Assembly (NCBI RefSeq): GCF_019195455.1
Contig: NZ_JAIMBW010000001.1
Span: 434,001-498,000 of the forward strand
Source of the DNA: Gymnodinialimonas phycosphaerae
GTDB taxonomy: Bacteria; Pseudomonadota; Alphaproteobacteria; Rhodobacterales; Rhodobacteraceae
DNA: 64,000 bases
Reading direction: 5' to 3'
Below, in pieces: positions 19,886-29,566 of the stretch. The notes below the pieces were generated by a model that worked only from the letters and a program-made list of their open reading frames with translations, had not been told where the DNA came from and searched no databases. The translations under genes and the position numbers were made by a program. Position 1 is the stretch's first letter. Each line of letters begins with the position of its first letter.

Positions 19886-20752
19886 TCACGCCATGCCGCC
19901 CGCCAGCCGCTCGCGCCACAGGGTGTAAAGGCCGGTGGCGATGACGATGGCCGCGCCGATCAGCGTCCACATGTCCGGCCGCTCGCCGAAGACGAAGAAG
20001 GCCAGGATCAGCGCGAAGACCAGACGTGTGTAGCGAAATGGCGTGACCACGGGGATATCGCCCACGCGCATCGCGGCCGTGACGGCGTAATAGGCGACCA
20101 TGGCGAACATTAGCGCGCCGATCAGTTGCAGGGTCAGCGTGGCGTCTGGCATCGCCGCGCCGCCGGTGAAGGCCAGCAGGATCACCCCCGCCACACCGGC
20201 GGCGGCAAACCCCCATGCGGCCACCAGCAAGGTGGATACATCGCGCGGGATCGCCCGCGTCGACAGATCGCGCCCCGTCAGCCCCACGGCTGCGCCCAGG
20301 GCCCACAGGGTGTTGGCGTCAAACCCCTCCAGCCCGGGGCGCACGATGATCAACACGCCCAATAGGCCCACAAAAATCGCCATCCAGCGCCGCCAGCCCA
20401 CGCTGGCCCCCAGAAACAGCGCCGCCCCAAGGGTCACCAGCAGCGGGTTGGCCTGGATAATCGCCGACAGCAACGACAACTCGATAGAGGCCAGCGCGAT
20501 GATGAAACACATCGTTCCCACCACTTCCGAGGCCAGGCGAAACACGAACGGCCCGGTGAACAGGGCAGGGTCCACCACCCGCTCGCCGTTTGTGGCCGCC
20601 CAGGCCCCGAAGATCGCCGCGCCGCCAAAGCCGAAAATGGCAATGACCTGGCCCACGGGCAGGGCGCCCAAGGTCAGCTTGATGAAGGTATCCGCCAGCG
20701 CGAAGCCCAACATCGCCAACACCATCCAGCCCATTCCCTTGAGGTTGTCCAT
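19886..20752 (-). CDS. DMT-superfamily (EamA) transporter
   Basis: 288 residues with ten hydrophobic helices in two EamA repeats, the drug/metabolite transporter fold. Substrate unknown. Helix 1 begins MGWMVLAMLGFALADTFIK, and a conserved PFRYTRLVFALILAFFVFGE block ends the second repeat. It stands alone between eno and the Fur-like gene. Confidence 0.85.
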   Translation of the reverse strand: MDNLKGMGWMVLAMLGFALADTFIKLTLGALPVGQVIAIFGFGGAAIFGAWAATNGERVVDPALFTGPFVFRLASEVVGTMCFIIALASIELSLLSAIIQANPLLVTLGAALFLGASVGWRRWMAIFVGLLGVLIIVRPGLEGFDANTLWALGAAVGLTGRDLSTRAIPRDVSTLLVAAWGFAAAGVAGVILLAFTGGAAMPDATLTLQLIGALMFAMVAYYAVTAAMRVGDIPVVTPFRYTRLVFALILAFFVFGERPDMWTLIGAAIVIATGLYTLWRERLAGGMA

Positions 20753-20883
20753 GCCCGCTCCTGTTTCCGTGCCTTCCGGCCCTGCGGCCCTACGCCCATA
20801 GGCAGGCCATGACCAGTGCGGCCGGGTTCACCAGACTGGAAAATCGCACGCCTTACGCCGCGCGCACCGGACACCTGCGAAGA

Positions 20884-20916
20884 CGGGCGTGCGCCCGGAT
20901 GAGGGGGGCACGCCCG
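20884..20916. repeat. GC-rich inverted repeat
   Basis: CGGGCGTGCGCCC and GGGGGCACGCCCG pair with a single mismatch around a 7-nt loop. It lies in the 260-bp gap between the DMT gene start and the Fur-like gene end, otherwise without features apart from the palindrome at 20982. No T tract is present. Confidence 0.5.
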
Positions 20917-20981
20917 CCGGGAAATCCTTAATGAAAGGTCAATAAAATTTGAAAAAGAAATAGAAACAATTACTTACGTGT

Positions 20982-20999
20982 GTGCTCAAGCTTGAGCAC
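20982..20999. repeat. Perfect 18-bp palindrome after the Fur-like gene
   Basis: GTGCTCAAGCTTGAGCAC is self-complementary and begins about 14 bases beyond the Fur-like stop codon. It could fold as a short-loop hairpin terminator or bind a dimeric protein; an AT-rich stretch but no run of T follows. Confidence 0.5.
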
Positions 21000-21013
21000 C
21001 TCACCGGAACGGC

Positions 21014-21427
21014 TCATTTCTTCTTCAATGGCACCCCGTATAACTCCAACCGATGCCCCTTCAGCCGATATCCCAGCTTCTCGGCGATCTTCTCCTGCAA
21101 GGCCTCGATGTCGGGGTCCACGAACTCGATCACCTCGCCCGAATGCATGTCGATCAGATGGTCATGATGATCGCGCTCCGCGTCCTCATACCGCGCCCGC
21201 CCATCGCCGAATTCCAACTTGTCGAGGATACCCGCTTCCTCGAACAGCTTCACCGTCCGGTAGACCGTCGCGATCGAGATTTTCGGATCCACCGCCGCCG
21301 CGCGGGCATAAAGCTCCTCCACATCCGGGTGATCGTCGGATCGCTCCAGCACCCGCGCAATCACCCGGCGCTGCTCGGTCATGCGGAGGCCCTTTGCGGC
21401 GCAGCGGTCCTCGATGGTGTCGGTCAT
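21014..21427 (-). CDS. Fur-family metalloregulator (Fur/Mur)
   Basis: 137 residues. N-terminal winged helix (RMTEQRRVIARVLE, SIATVYRTVKLFEEAGI), then the metal-binding region HHDHLIDMHSGEVIEF. There are no CxxC structural-zinc motifs, as in alphaproteobacterial Fur/Mur proteins, which in Rhodobacterales often respond to manganese rather than iron. Target genes are not nearby. The metal response cannot be decided from sequence alone, so no symbol is given. Confidence 0.9.
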   Translation of the reverse strand: MTDTIEDRCAAKGLRMTEQRRVIARVLERSDDHPDVEELYARAAAVDPKISIATVYRTVKLFEEAGILDKLEFGDGRARYEDAERDHHDHLIDMHSGEVIEFVDPDIEALQEKIAEKLGYRLKGHRLELYGVPLKKK

Positions 21428-21527
21428 GGCGGGTCCTCGCGCGATGCAATGGCGGTTGCAGGGCGCGGTCTACGTGATTTGCCCGCGCGGATAAAGACCG
21501 CACGGGACGGGTTTTGCCGGGGTCAGC

Positions 21528-22073
21528 CTACTTTCGATACGGCCGCCCCATCCCGGCATTACCCTGCATGCCCTTGGTGCCCCGCACGGCGCCACCTGCG
21601 CTGGCGGGGGCCTGAATGGGCTGCGAGTAGGCGCGGTTGACGTCCTGCTTTTGCCACGGGGTGTCCGGTTGCTGGCCATAGGTGCCCGACAGGCGCCGTT
21701 GCACGTGGCCGCGTGCCTTTTCTTCCAGACCCAGCGCGTTGGCGAGGTCTTCTGCAAACTCCCGCTCTCGCGGGCTGTCGACATCGATCGCGGACATGGC
21801 GGCGGCGAAGATCTGCGCCCTGAGGCCGGGGTGATCGGGCACGTCGCGGGCGAAATCACGCACGTCGATGCGCGCGTCCAACTCATCTTCCACAAACCGC
21901 CGCTCCCGCGCGCCAAGACCACCGCTGTCTCGCCCGTCTTGTCCGCGCAGCGAATCCAGCAATCCGCCGCCGCCCCGCCGCTCGTCCCGGTTGCCCCGGT
22001 TCGTCAGCGCCCGCGCACCGCGCGCGGCTGCCACACCCACGGCCACCGTGGCCAAAGTTCTCAACAGGCTCAT
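21528..22073 (-). CDS. TerB-like/DUF533-type protein
   Basis: 181 residues. An N-terminal hydrophobic stretch rich in Ala (possible membrane anchor) and a Gly/Arg-rich linker precede a helical domain of about 75 residues (RRFVEDELDARIDVRDFARD to KARGHVQRRL) that resembles the TerB/DUF533 fold; the C-terminus is low-complexity. Function unknown. ATG 22073 was chosen because GGGAGGA stands seven bases upstream. Confidence 0.65.
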   Translation of the reverse strand: MSLLRTLATVAVGVAAARGARALTNRGNRDERRGGGGLLDSLRGQDGRDSGGLGARERRFVEDELDARIDVRDFARDVPDHPGLRAQIFAAAMSAIDVDSPREREFAEDLANALGLEEKARGHVQRRLSGTYGQQPDTPWQKQDVNRAYSQPIQAPASAGGAVRGTKGMQGNAGMGRPYRK

Positions 22074-22242
22074 AGCCAAATCCTCCCAGATGAAAATATG
22101 CGGGGCAGCATGGCAGAGGCAGGGGCATGGGCATAGCCTGATCTGCGCAAGGGTACGGGGAATGCGGGGCCTTGTGCGTCAAAACTTGACACCGGACGCC
22201 GTCCTCGGCACTGCCGCAAGGCACGACGCAGGAGCAGTAGAC

Positions 22243-23136
22243 ATGGACCCAAAACCCCGGATCGACGCCTTTGGCGTGATCTCCCTGACCGGGTTCGCGC
22301 TGCTTCTGGCGTTCAATCAGGTGGTCATCAAGCTGGTGAACGAGGGCCTCCAGCCGGTATTCTTCGCGGGGCTGCGGTCTGTCGGCGGCGCCCTGTTGAT
22401 CTTCGGCTGGATGAAACTGCGCGGGCTTTCCGTCGCCATCGCGCCGGGGACGATCCCTGCGGGATTGATGATCGGCGTGGTCTTTGCGCTGGAGTTCATT
22501 TGTCTGTTCTGGGCGCTGGACCTGACCAGTGTCACGCGGACATCGGTGATCTTCTACACAATGCCGATGTGGCTGGCCCTGGCTGCCCATGTCTTGATCC
22601 CGGGGGAGCGCCTGACACCGATGAAATCCGCAGGGCTGCTGTTGGCTTTCGCGGGGGTCGTCGTGGCGCTTACAATGCGGGGCGACGGGGCGGGAGAGAC
22701 CTCGATCCTTGGTGATATTCTGGCGCTTCTGGGGGCCATCTTCTGGGCCGCCATCGCGCTATGCGCGCGGGCCACGAAACTCAGCACGGTGCGCCCGGAA
22801 GTGCAGTTGCTGTGGCAACTGACGATCTCGGCGCCGCTTCTGTTGCTGGCGGCGCTGTTTTTCGGGCCCTTGCTGAGGGATCCGGAACTGATCCACTGGG
22901 TGGGTCTTGCGTTTCAGACCGTGGTGATCGTCTCAGCCGGTTTCCTGTTCTGGCTCTGGCTTCTGACGATCTATCCGGCGAGTTCGGTTGCGGCGTTCTC
23001 TTTCCTGACCCCTGTCTTCGGGGTCGCCTTGGGCTGGCTCTTGTTGGGGGAGGAGGTGGGGCCGGGCATCTTGGTGGCGCTGGTGCTGGTCTGTGCGGGG
23101 CTGGTCTTGGTCAACCGTCCGGCGCGAAGAGGCTGA
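22243..23136 (+). CDS. DMT-superfamily (EamA) transporter
   Basis: 297 residues, ten predicted helices in two EamA repeats, beginning MDPKPRIDAFGVISLTGFAL. Typical stretches are LFWALDLTSVTRTSVIFYTMP and SFLTPVFGVALGWLLLGEEVG. Substrate unknown. The start at ATG 22243 follows CAGGAGCAG; the open frame extends further upstream but there has no coding character and overlaps the divergent TerB-like gene. Confidence 0.87.
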   Translation: MDPKPRIDAFGVISLTGFALLLAFNQVVIKLVNEGLQPVFFAGLRSVGGALLIFGWMKLRGLSVAIAPGTIPAGLMIGVVFALEFICLFWALDLTSVTRTSVIFYTMPMWLALAAHVLIPGERLTPMKSAGLLLAFAGVVVALTMRGDGAGETSILGDILALLGAIFWAAIALCARATKLSTVRPEVQLLWQLTISAPLLLLAALFFGPLLRDPELIHWVGLAFQTVVIVSAGFLFWLWLLTIYPASSVAAFSFLTPVFGVALGWLLLGEEVGPGILVALVLVCAGLVLVNRPARRG

Positions 23137-23142
23137 GGGTTT

Positions 23143-23254
23143 ACGCCGCCTTCGGCGTCGCCACTAAGGCATTGCGCCGCCTACGGCGTCGCGGGGGGGG
23201 GCCTCGCTTCGCTCGGCCAAGCGCGGCTTTGCCACGCGTTAGGCGGCTCCGCCG
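23143..23254. repeat. Cluster of short GC hairpins (REP-like)
   Basis: Between two convergent genes lie at least three small hairpins: ACGCCG-cctt-CGGCGT (23143-23158), CGCCG-ccta-CGGCG (23175-23188) and GGCGG-ct-CCGCC (23242-23253), plus GGCCtcgcttcgctcGGCC. This resembles extragenic palindromic repeats that can stabilise or terminate transcripts from both sides. Confidence 0.6.
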
Positions 23255-23257
23255 CGT

Positions 23258-24700
23258 TCAGGTGCCGCAAAACGTTTGTAACACTTCTTCGGTCGGCTCG
23301 GGCGCGCGTTGCAGATCTGCGATCTCCGGGCGGTCGGTGAAGGGGTCTCGCAAGGCCGCGTTCAGGCGATTGAAAGGGGCGAAGTCGCCGGTGATGGAGG
23401 CTTGAATGGCCTCCTCCACCCGGTGATTGCGTGGAATGACGGCGGGGTTCACGGCCTGCATCTTCGCGATGCGCGCGTCTTCGGGCAGGCCCTCTTGGAC
23501 CAAGCGGGCGCGCCAGGCTTCCAGCCAGGGCATCAGCGCCGCCGGGGCCTTGAAGGCGGCCGCCGCGCTTTCGGGATCTGGGCTTGAAAGGGCGCGGAAG
23601 GTCTGGGTGAAATCGGCCTCGCCCTGCGCCATCCGGTTGAGCAGATCGAAGGCGAGGCGCGCGTCCGCTTCGTCGTCGCCGGTCAATCCCAATTTGGCGC
23701 GCAGGACCCCGTGCCATGCCGCGTCGAACCGGGCGGCGAAGCCGTTGACGGCCTCGGTGAATTCTTCGATCGCCGCGTCCCGGTCCGGCATCAGGGGCAA
23801 GAGCGCCGTGGCCAGTTGCGCCAGGTTCCAGGCCGCGATTTGCGGCTGCTGGGCATAGGCGTAGCGGCCGAATTGATCGATGGACGAAAAGACCTTGTTG
23901 GCATCATAGGTATCCATGAAGGCGCAGGGGCCGTAGTCGATCGTCTCGCCCGACAAGGTCATGTTGTCGGTGTTCATCACCCCGTGGATGAAGCCCACGC
24001 CCATCCATTTCGCCACCAACTCGGCCTGCGCCTGAAGCACGGCATCCAGCAGGCCCGATGGCCCCTCGACGCCCGGATAGTGCCGCGCGAGGGTGTGGTC
24101 GAGCAGGTCTTGCAGGGCGTCGGTATCTTGGCGCGCCGCGAAGAACTGGAAGGTGCCCACGCGGATATGCGACGCGGCCACCCGGGTCAGCACCGCGCCG
24201 GGCATTCGGCCTTCTCGCAGGACGACCTCTCCGGTGGTGACTGCCGCCAGCGCCCGCGTCGTGGGGATGCCGAGGGCGGCCATCGCCTCGGACACGATGT
24301 ATTCGCGGATCACCGGGCCGAGCCACGCGCGTCCGTCGCCCCTGCGCGAATAGGGCGTCTGGCCTGCGCCTTTCAACTGGATGTCAAAGCGCGCGCCGTC
24401 TGGCGCCACGACCTCGCCCAACATCACCGCGCGCCCGTCGCCCAGTTGCGGCGACCAGCCCCCGAACTGGTGGCCCGCGTAGACCTGCGCCAAGGGGGCG
24501 GCGCCCATCGGCACGACGTTGCCTGCGAAAAGCTGCGCCAGTTCGGCGTCATTGTCCCCGAGGGTAATGCCAAGCCGTTCGGCAAGGGGCCGGTTCACGG
24601 CGATCAGCGCCGGGTCCGCCACCGGTTTCGGGGATTGCCGGGTGAAGAAGCGGTCCGGCAGGGCGGCGTAGGTGTTGTCGAATGGGAAGGCTGCGGGCAT
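23258..24700 (-). CDS. selO: Protein adenylyltransferase SelO (YdiU family)
   Basis: 480 residues; a pseudokinase-fold enzyme that transfers AMP to protein hydroxyls, linked to redox stress. Signature stretches: VYAGHQFGGWSPQLGDGRA (residues about 73-91), LKGAGQTPYSRRGDGRA, and HGVMNTDNMTLSGETIDYG that carries the metal-binding Asn/Asp. The C-terminal TFCGT has a Cys at the place where eukaryotic SelO carries selenocysteine, as usual in bacteria. Length normal. Confidence 0.95.
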   Translation of the reverse strand: MPAAFPFDNTYAALPDRFFTRQSPKPVADPALIAVNRPLAERLGITLGDNDAELAQLFAGNVVPMGAAPLAQVYAGHQFGGWSPQLGDGRAVMLGEVVAPDGARFDIQLKGAGQTPYSRRGDGRAWLGPVIREYIVSEAMAALGIPTTRALAAVTTGEVVLREGRMPGAVLTRVAASHIRVGTFQFFAARQDTDALQDLLDHTLARHYPGVEGPSGLLDAVLQAQAELVAKWMGVGFIHGVMNTDNMTLSGETIDYGPCAFMDTYDANKVFSSIDQFGRYAYAQQPQIAAWNLAQLATALLPLMPDRDAAIEEFTEAVNGFAARFDAAWHGVLRAKLGLTGDDEADARLAFDLLNRMAQGEADFTQTFRALSSPDPESAAAAFKAPAALMPWLEAWRARLVQEGLPEDARIAKMQAVNPAVIPRNHRVEEAIQASITGDFAPFNRLNAALRDPFTDRPEIADLQRAPEPTEEVLQTFCGT

Positions 24701-24749
24701 TGGGGGTCTCCGGCGTTTGGCTTGATGTAGGGCGTTGCGCGGGAAATGC

Positions 24750-25178
24750 CTAGGGTGAGGTCAACTGGATCTCGATCCACAGGGGCAGGGCGGTGAATTG
24801 GCCGAGCGCGGTGCGCGAGAGCGCTTCGGCCTCGATCCGAAGGGATTGGGTGTCGCCGGTGACGCGGGCGCTTTGTGGCTCCACCCAGAAGAAGGTCTCG
24901 GGCCCCAGGGCCGTGCCGGTGCCGTTCGACCCGTCGCCTGACCCGTTCAGGCTGATGCTGTGCACGGTGCCTTCATCCCCCAGCACGACCCGCAGAAGGG
25001 GCGGCAGGGGGAAGCCCAGATGCATCTGCGCGAAAGTCATGGCGCCGCCTTGAATGGGGACCACTTCGGTAAGGGTGATCGTCGTGCCCGCTAGCGTCAG
25101 ATGGGCGAGGGCCGGGCCATCGGCCCGCGCGGGCAGGGCGAAGAGCGGGAGGAGAGCGCAGGCCAGCGCTGCCCTCAT
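24750..25178 (-). CDS. Secreted hypothetical protein
   Basis: 142 residues with a clear Sec signal peptide (MRAALACALLPLFALPARA, cleavage after ARA). The mature part of about 120 residues is beta-rich with no motif I recognise and no Cys. Its ATG overlaps the nucleoside hydrolase stop (ATGA), so both are probably one transcript; a functional link is not evident. Confidence 0.7.
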   Translation of the reverse strand: MRAALACALLPLFALPARADGPALAHLTLAGTTITLTEVVPIQGGAMTFAQMHLGFPLPPLLRVVLGDEGTVHSISLNGSGDGSNGTGTALGPETFFWVEPQSARVTGDTQSLRIEAEALSRTALGQFTALPLWIEIQLTSP

Positions 25179-26110
25179 AGCTGCCCGATCCGGTCGGTGA
25201 GCAGGGCGAAGAACCCCTCGGCTTCCAGATCCCCCATGAACATCGCGTTCCTGTCCCGGTCCGTGACGCCCCACCAATCGGCGACGGTCATGCCGCGTGT
25301 CAGCTTGGACGTGGTCTCGATCTCGACATTCACGAAGCGGCCGGTGAACAGCGCAGGGTTGATCAGGTAGGCGATCACGCAGGGGTCATGAAGGGGGGCA
25401 CCTGCGCTGCCGTATTTCTCCTTGTCGAAGCGCTCGAAAAAGTCCGTCCATTCCGCCACCATCGTGCCCGGCCGCGTGCCAAGATCCCGGAACGCCTGGA
25501 CGCGGGGGGCAGTGATCAGGGCCTTGTGGGTCACATCGAGGGGCATGACGACCAGGGGGCAGCCGGATGAGAAGACGATCTGCGCGGCTTCGGGGTCGAC
25601 GAAGATGTTGAATTCGGCGGCGGGCGTGATGTTGCCGACCTCGAAATAGGCCCCGCCCATCAAGACGATTTCCTGCACTTTCGCCATGATATCCGGCGCG
25701 CGTTGGAAGGCAGTGGCGATATTGGTCAACGGCCCCAAGGGGCACAGCGTCACGGTGCCCTCGGGCTCGGCGCGCAGCGTCTCGATGATGAACTCGACGG
25801 CGTGCTGATCCTGCAAGGCCATCGCCGGGTCCGGCAGCACCGGGCCGTCAAGGCCGGTCTTGCCGTGTACATGTTCCGCCGTGACCAGCGTCTGACGCAG
25901 CGGCCTGTCGCAGCCTGCGAAGACCTTCACGTCCGGGCGGCCGGCCAGTTCACATACGATCCGCGTATTCTTTTCCGTCAGCGCCAGCGGCACGTTGCCC
26001 GCCACGGCGGTCAGGCCCACGACCTCCACCTCGGGCGAGGCCAGCGCCAGAAGGATGGCGACCGCGTCGTCCTGGCCGGGGTCGGTGTCGATGATGATCT
26101 TGCGTGCCAT
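25175..26110 (-). CDS. Ribonucleoside hydrolase (IunH family)
   Basis: 311 residues; hydrolyses the N-glycosidic bond of ribonucleosides. The calcium-binding motif DTDPGQDDA lies at residues 8-16, the hallmark of the family; CPLGPLTNIA, FNIFVDPEAA and the C-terminal HDPCVIAYLI also match. Start ATG 26110 has GGAGG upstream. Base preference cannot be told from sequence. Followed by a secreted hypothetical protein. Confidence 0.93.
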   Translation of the reverse strand: MARKIIIDTDPGQDDAVAILLALASPEVEVVGLTAVAGNVPLALTEKNTRIVCELAGRPDVKVFAGCDRPLRQTLVTAEHVHGKTGLDGPVLPDPAMALQDQHAVEFIIETLRAEPEGTVTLCPLGPLTNIATAFQRAPDIMAKVQEIVLMGGAYFEVGNITPAAEFNIFVDPEAAQIVFSSGCPLVVMPLDVTHKALITAPRVQAFRDLGTRPGTMVAEWTDFFERFDKEKYGSAGAPLHDPCVIAYLINPALFTGRFVNVEIETTSKLTRGMTVADWWGVTDRDRNAMFMGDLEAEGFFALLTDRIGQL

Positions 26111-26228
26111 GGGGCCTCCAGTTTGGTCCTGTATCAGAGCGGAGCAGGCGACCAGATGCAAGCCGCACACGTCAGGGAAAACGCGACATGACTTGACGGA
26201 CGCGCCGTGGCGGCGCATCTGAGATGCC

Positions 26229-26687
26229 ATGAAAATACTTCTTTATATTCTCGCGGCCCTCGTGGTCCTGACCCTTGCGGCTGCCGCTTACGTGCGCCTC
26301 TCCCCGGTGGACGCCGCAGATTGGCATGTGGACCCGGAAGAGGTCACGCCGCCCGCCAGCCCGAATAACGCGCTTCTGGCCGGATCCAATGCGGCCACGG
26401 TTCAGGCCTCTGCGCTTGTGGTGGCGGGCCGCTTGCAGGCGATTGCCGAGGCCGAGGGCGCGCAGGTCGTCGCGGGCGCGCTTGGGGAGGGGTTCGTGAC
26501 CTACATGGTGCGATCGCGCGTCATGGGCTTTCCGGATTTCATTACCATTCGGCTGGTGCCCGAGGACGACACGACGCGGGTGCACGTCTTCTCCAGGGCG
26601 CGCGACGGGTACAGCGATCTGGGGGTAAACACCGCCCGGGTACAGCGCTGGCTGACCGCCGCACGTGATGAGGCGGGCGACGCCTGA
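26229..26687 (+). CDS. DUF1499 family protein
   Basis: 152 residues with an N-terminal membrane helix ([20 protein letters not shown]) and a DUF1499-type domain with [20 protein letters not shown] and [21 protein letters not shown], the family's most conserved parts. Function unknown. The stop overlaps the prfA start by one base (TGATG), so it is translationally coupled to prfA. Confidence 0.85.
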   Translation: MKILLYILAALVVLTLAAAAYVRLSPVDAADWHVDPEEVTPPASPNNALLAGSNAATVQASALVVAGRLQAIAEAEGAQVVAGALGEGFVTYMVRSRVMGFPDFITIRLVPEDDTTRVHVFSRARDGYSDLGVNTARVQRWLTAARDEAGDA

Positions 26688-27751
26688 TGGCCAATGCGCT
26701 TCCCCGCGATCGCCTTCGCCAGATCACTGACCGGTTCGAGTTTCTCGAAGCGCAGCTGAACGGCAACCCCGACCCTTCGGAAATCGCCAGGATCAGCCGC
26801 GAATATGCCGATCTGAAGCCCGTTGTTGCGGAAATCGCCGCCTATGAGCAGCTTCTGGAGGATCGGGCCGAGGCGCAGGTGATGCTGGCGGACCCCGATA
26901 TGAAGGAACTGGCGGAGGAGGAATTGCCTCGCCTGGAAGCTGCCATTCCAGCGGCCGAGCAGTCCTTGCAACTGGCGCTTCTTCCCAAGGATGCCGCCGA
27001 CGCGCGCCCCGCAATGATCGAGATCCGCCCCGGCACCGGCGGCGATGAAGCGGCGCTTTTTGCGGGCGATTTGTTGCGCATGTATACCCGCTATGCCGAG
27101 GCGCGGGGATGGACGCTGGAGATCGTGGACCTACAGGAAAGCGACCTTGGCGGCATCAAGGAATGCACCGCGCGGGTGGAGGGGGAGAACGTCTTCGCGC
27201 GACTCAAGTTCGAGTCGGGAGTGCACCGGGTCCAGCGGGTGCCGGAAACGGAGTCCGGTGGGCGTATCCATACCTCGGCCGCGACCGTCGCCGTGCTGCC
27301 CGAGGCTGAAGATGTCGATATCGACATTCCCGCCACGGATATCCGAATCGACACGATGCGGGCCAGCGGGGCGGGCGGCCAACACGTGAACACCACCGAC
27401 TCGGCCGTGCGCATCACCCATGTGCCATCGGGGATCGTTGTGGTCAGCTCCGAGAAATCCCAGCACCGCAACCGGGAAATCGCGATGCAGACCCTGCGCA
27501 CACGCCTTTATGACCTGGAACGTCAAAAGGCCGATGATGCCATGGCCGCCGACCGCAAGGCGCAGATCGGCTCGGGCGATCGCTCGGAGCGGATCAGGAC
27601 GTATAACTTCCCCCAGGGCCGCATGACCGATCACCGCATCAACCTGACGCTGTACAAGCTGGATGCCGTGATGCAGGGCGATCTGGACGAGATCGTGGAT
27701 GCCCTGACAGCCGAGGATCAGGCCATGAAACTGGCCGAGATGAACGGGTGA
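26687..27751 (+). CDS. prfA: Peptide chain release factor 1
   Basis: 354 residues; reads UAA and UAG stops. The GGQ motif is at 230-232 in [17 protein letters not shown], and the PxT stop-recognition tripeptide is PET at 186-188 in [10 protein letters not shown]. It overlaps prmC by four bases (GTGA), the normal coupling with the enzyme that methylates its GGQ glutamine. Confidence 0.98.
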   Translation: MANALPRDRLRQITDRFEFLEAQLNGNPDPSEIARISREYADLKPVVAEIAAYEQLLEDRAEAQVMLADPDMKELAEEELPRLEAAIPAAEQSLQLALLPKDAADARPAMIEIRPGTGGDEAALFAGDLLRMYTRYAEARGWTLEIVDLQESDLGGIKECTARVEGENVFARLKFESGVHRVQRVPETESGGRIHTSAATVAVLPEAEDVDIDIPATDIRIDTMRASGAGGQHVNTTDSAVRITHVPSGIVVVSSEKSQHRNREIAMQTLRTRLYDLERQKADDAMAADRKAQIGSGDRSERIRTYNFPQGRMTDHRINLTLYKLDAVMQGDLDEIVDALTAEDQAMKLAEMNG

Positions 27752-28587
27752 GCGATACGACCCTGCGCGACGTCCACAGCGCCTACGTCAACGCCGTCAA
27801 GGAATTCGCCGGTGCCTATGAAGCAGGTCGAGAAGCGGCGCTGGTGATCGAACACCTGACGGGCCTGTCGCGGGCGCAGCAAAGTTTGCGTGGAAGCGAT
27901 GCCTTCGAGGGCGATCCGGCCCGTCTAGAGGCCATCTTGACGGCGCGGCGGACGCGCCAGCCCTTGTCGCAGATCCTGGGCTACGCCCCGTTTCGCGACC
28001 GCCTGTTTCGGGTGACGCCCGACGTCCTGACGCCCCGAGCGGATACCGAAACCCTCCTCGACGCCGCTTTGGCGGCCTCTCCTCGCAGCTTTCTGGATCT
28101 GGGCACGGGCCCCGGGACGCTTGCGTTGACGGTTTTGGCAGAATTGCCCGACGCGCAGGGCGTGGCCAGTGACACGTCGCGCGCGGCGCTGGATATCGCG
28201 GCGGTGAACGCGGACGCACTTGGCGTGGCCGCGCGTGTGACGTTGATCGAAAGCGATTGGTTTGACGACATAGAAGGTACGTTCGACCTGATCATCTCCA
28301 ATCCGCCCTACGTGGATGCCGCCACCTACGCGACGTTGGCCCCTGAAATCACCCGCTGGGAGCCCAGGATCGCGCTAAGCCCCGGCGGGGACGGCCTGGA
28401 CGCCTATCGCATCATCATCGCCGGGGCCCCCGCCCATCTGCGCCCCGGGGGGCATCTGATGGTCGAGATCGGGTTCGACCAGGCTGCCGCCGTTTCGGCG
28501 CTGTTCAAGGAAGCAGGCTTCCAGGATATCTCGGTTCTGGCGGACCTGAACGGCAAATCCCGGGTCGTCGGCGGAATCTGGCGCTAA
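27748..28587 (+). CDS. prmC: Release-factor glutamine methyltransferase PrmC (HemK)
   Basis: 279 residues. It methylates the GGQ glutamine of release factors using SAM. The SAM site is DLGTGPG at residues 117-123 and the catalytic NPPY is at 185-188; the N-terminal helical domain (residues 1-80) is present. It starts with GTG inside the prfA stop. Confidence 0.96.
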   Translation: MSDTTLRDVHSAYVNAVKEFAGAYEAGREAALVIEHLTGLSRAQQSLRGSDAFEGDPARLEAILTARRTRQPLSQILGYAPFRDRLFRVTPDVLTPRADTETLLDAALAASPRSFLDLGTGPGTLALTVLAELPDAQGVASDTSRAALDIAAVNADALGVAARVTLIESDWFDDIEGTFDLIISNPPYVDAATYATLAPEITRWEPRIALSPGGDGLDAYRIIIAGAPAHLRPGGHLMVEIGFDQAAAVSALFKEAGFQDISVLADLNGKSRVVGGIWR

Positions 28588-28823
28588 AACGGCGCAATCC
28601 CCGGCGAGAAACACTGATTTTCGCCAAAATGGTCTGGACTCACTCATCCCCACATGTTTACTCACTACCAAGCGCGACACGAGGCAGTCTCTGCCCTCCG
28701 CGCTTTTCTCGCCAGATCGCGCAGTGCCAAGGATCGGTACAAACGACGCGCAGATTGAGACTTTCCGGGCCCCGCCAAAGTTGCGATGTGGCCGCCAACC
28801 AGGACCACTGGATTAGTACACAC

Positions 28824-29513
28824 ATGAGATCTTCGAAGAACCGTTCGCGGTCCAAAGGGAACCGCAACCGCAATGGCCAAGGCGGCGGCAATATCGTCAA
28901 TCGCGTCTTCGACTCGTCGGGGCCAGAGGGCAAAGTGCGCGGCACGCCTCAGCAGATTGTCGACAAATACAATCAGCTGACCCGCGATGCGCAGCTTTCC
29001 AACGACCGCGTGGCCGCAGAGAGCTTTCAACAGCACGCCGAGCATTACACCCGGATGCTGGCGGAAGCGATGCGTGAGCAAGAGGCCAAGCAGGCCCAAC
29101 ATCAGGCCCAACATCAGGCCAACCAGCAGGGAAATCAACAGGGCAACCAAGGTGGTGGGAACCAGCAGGGTGGCCAACAAGGTGGACAGCAGGGCCAGCA
29201 GAACAACGACCAACAAGGTGGCAACCAGGGCGACAGCAAGGGTGGCAATCGCCGCAACCGGGGCGGTGGCGGCAATGATCAGCAGCCCGAAGAGCAGCCG
29301 GCGGAACAGCCCCGCGCGGACGCAGAGGCGCAGGGCACTTTCGATGCCGTGATCGAACCCGCGAAGGCCGACAGCGGTCTGGTCGAAACGCCCGAAAGCG
29401 CGCCCAAGCCAAAGCGACCTCGGACGCGGCGCCGCAAGGCTGACGCGCCGGCGAAGGATGCCCCCGAGGCCGGTGTCGGCGACGACAAACCGCCGCAAGA
29501 AGCCGCAGAATAA
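28824..29513 (+). CDS. DUF4167 protein with Gln/Gly-rich disordered tail
   Basis: 229 residues. The first 90 residues are the conserved DUF4167 part (GNIVNRVFDSSGPEGKVRGT, then QQIVDKYNQLTRDAQLSNDR), basic at the start and possibly RNA-binding. The rest is low-complexity QQGN/GGNQ repeats and acidic/basic Ala-Pro sequence. The family is widespread in alphaproteobacteria, downstream of prmC. A 236-bp upstream gap holds the promoter, and a strong terminator follows. The start follows a weak ribosome site. Confidence 0.88.
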   Translation: MRSSKNRSRSKGNRNRNGQGGGNIVNRVFDSSGPEGKVRGTPQQIVDKYNQLTRDAQLSNDRVAAESFQQHAEHYTRMLAEAMREQEAKQAQHQAQHQANQQGNQQGNQGGGNQQGGQQGGQQGQQNNDQQGGNQGDSKGGNRRNRGGGGNDQQPEEQPAEQPRADAEAQGTFDAVIEPAKADSGLVETPESAPKPKRPRTRRRKADAPAKDAPEAGVGDDKPPQEAAE

Positions 29514-29531
29514 GGCAGCGCAAAAGCAGAC

Positions 29532-29555
29532 AAGGGGCCCGGTGGGCCCCTTTTT
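29532..29555 (+). terminator. Rho-independent terminator after DUF4167 gene
   Basis: AAGGGGCCC pairs with GGGCCCCTT around a 3-nt loop and runs into TTTTT, 19 bases past the stop codon. It separates this unit from the convergent rsmA. Confidence 0.9.
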
Positions 29556-29566
29556 CGTGGGGCTGG

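Noticed and set aside
23258..24700. Selenocysteine in SelO
   Set aside because: The C-terminal position is encoded as Cys (TGC) and no SECIS-like hairpin is needed or seen.
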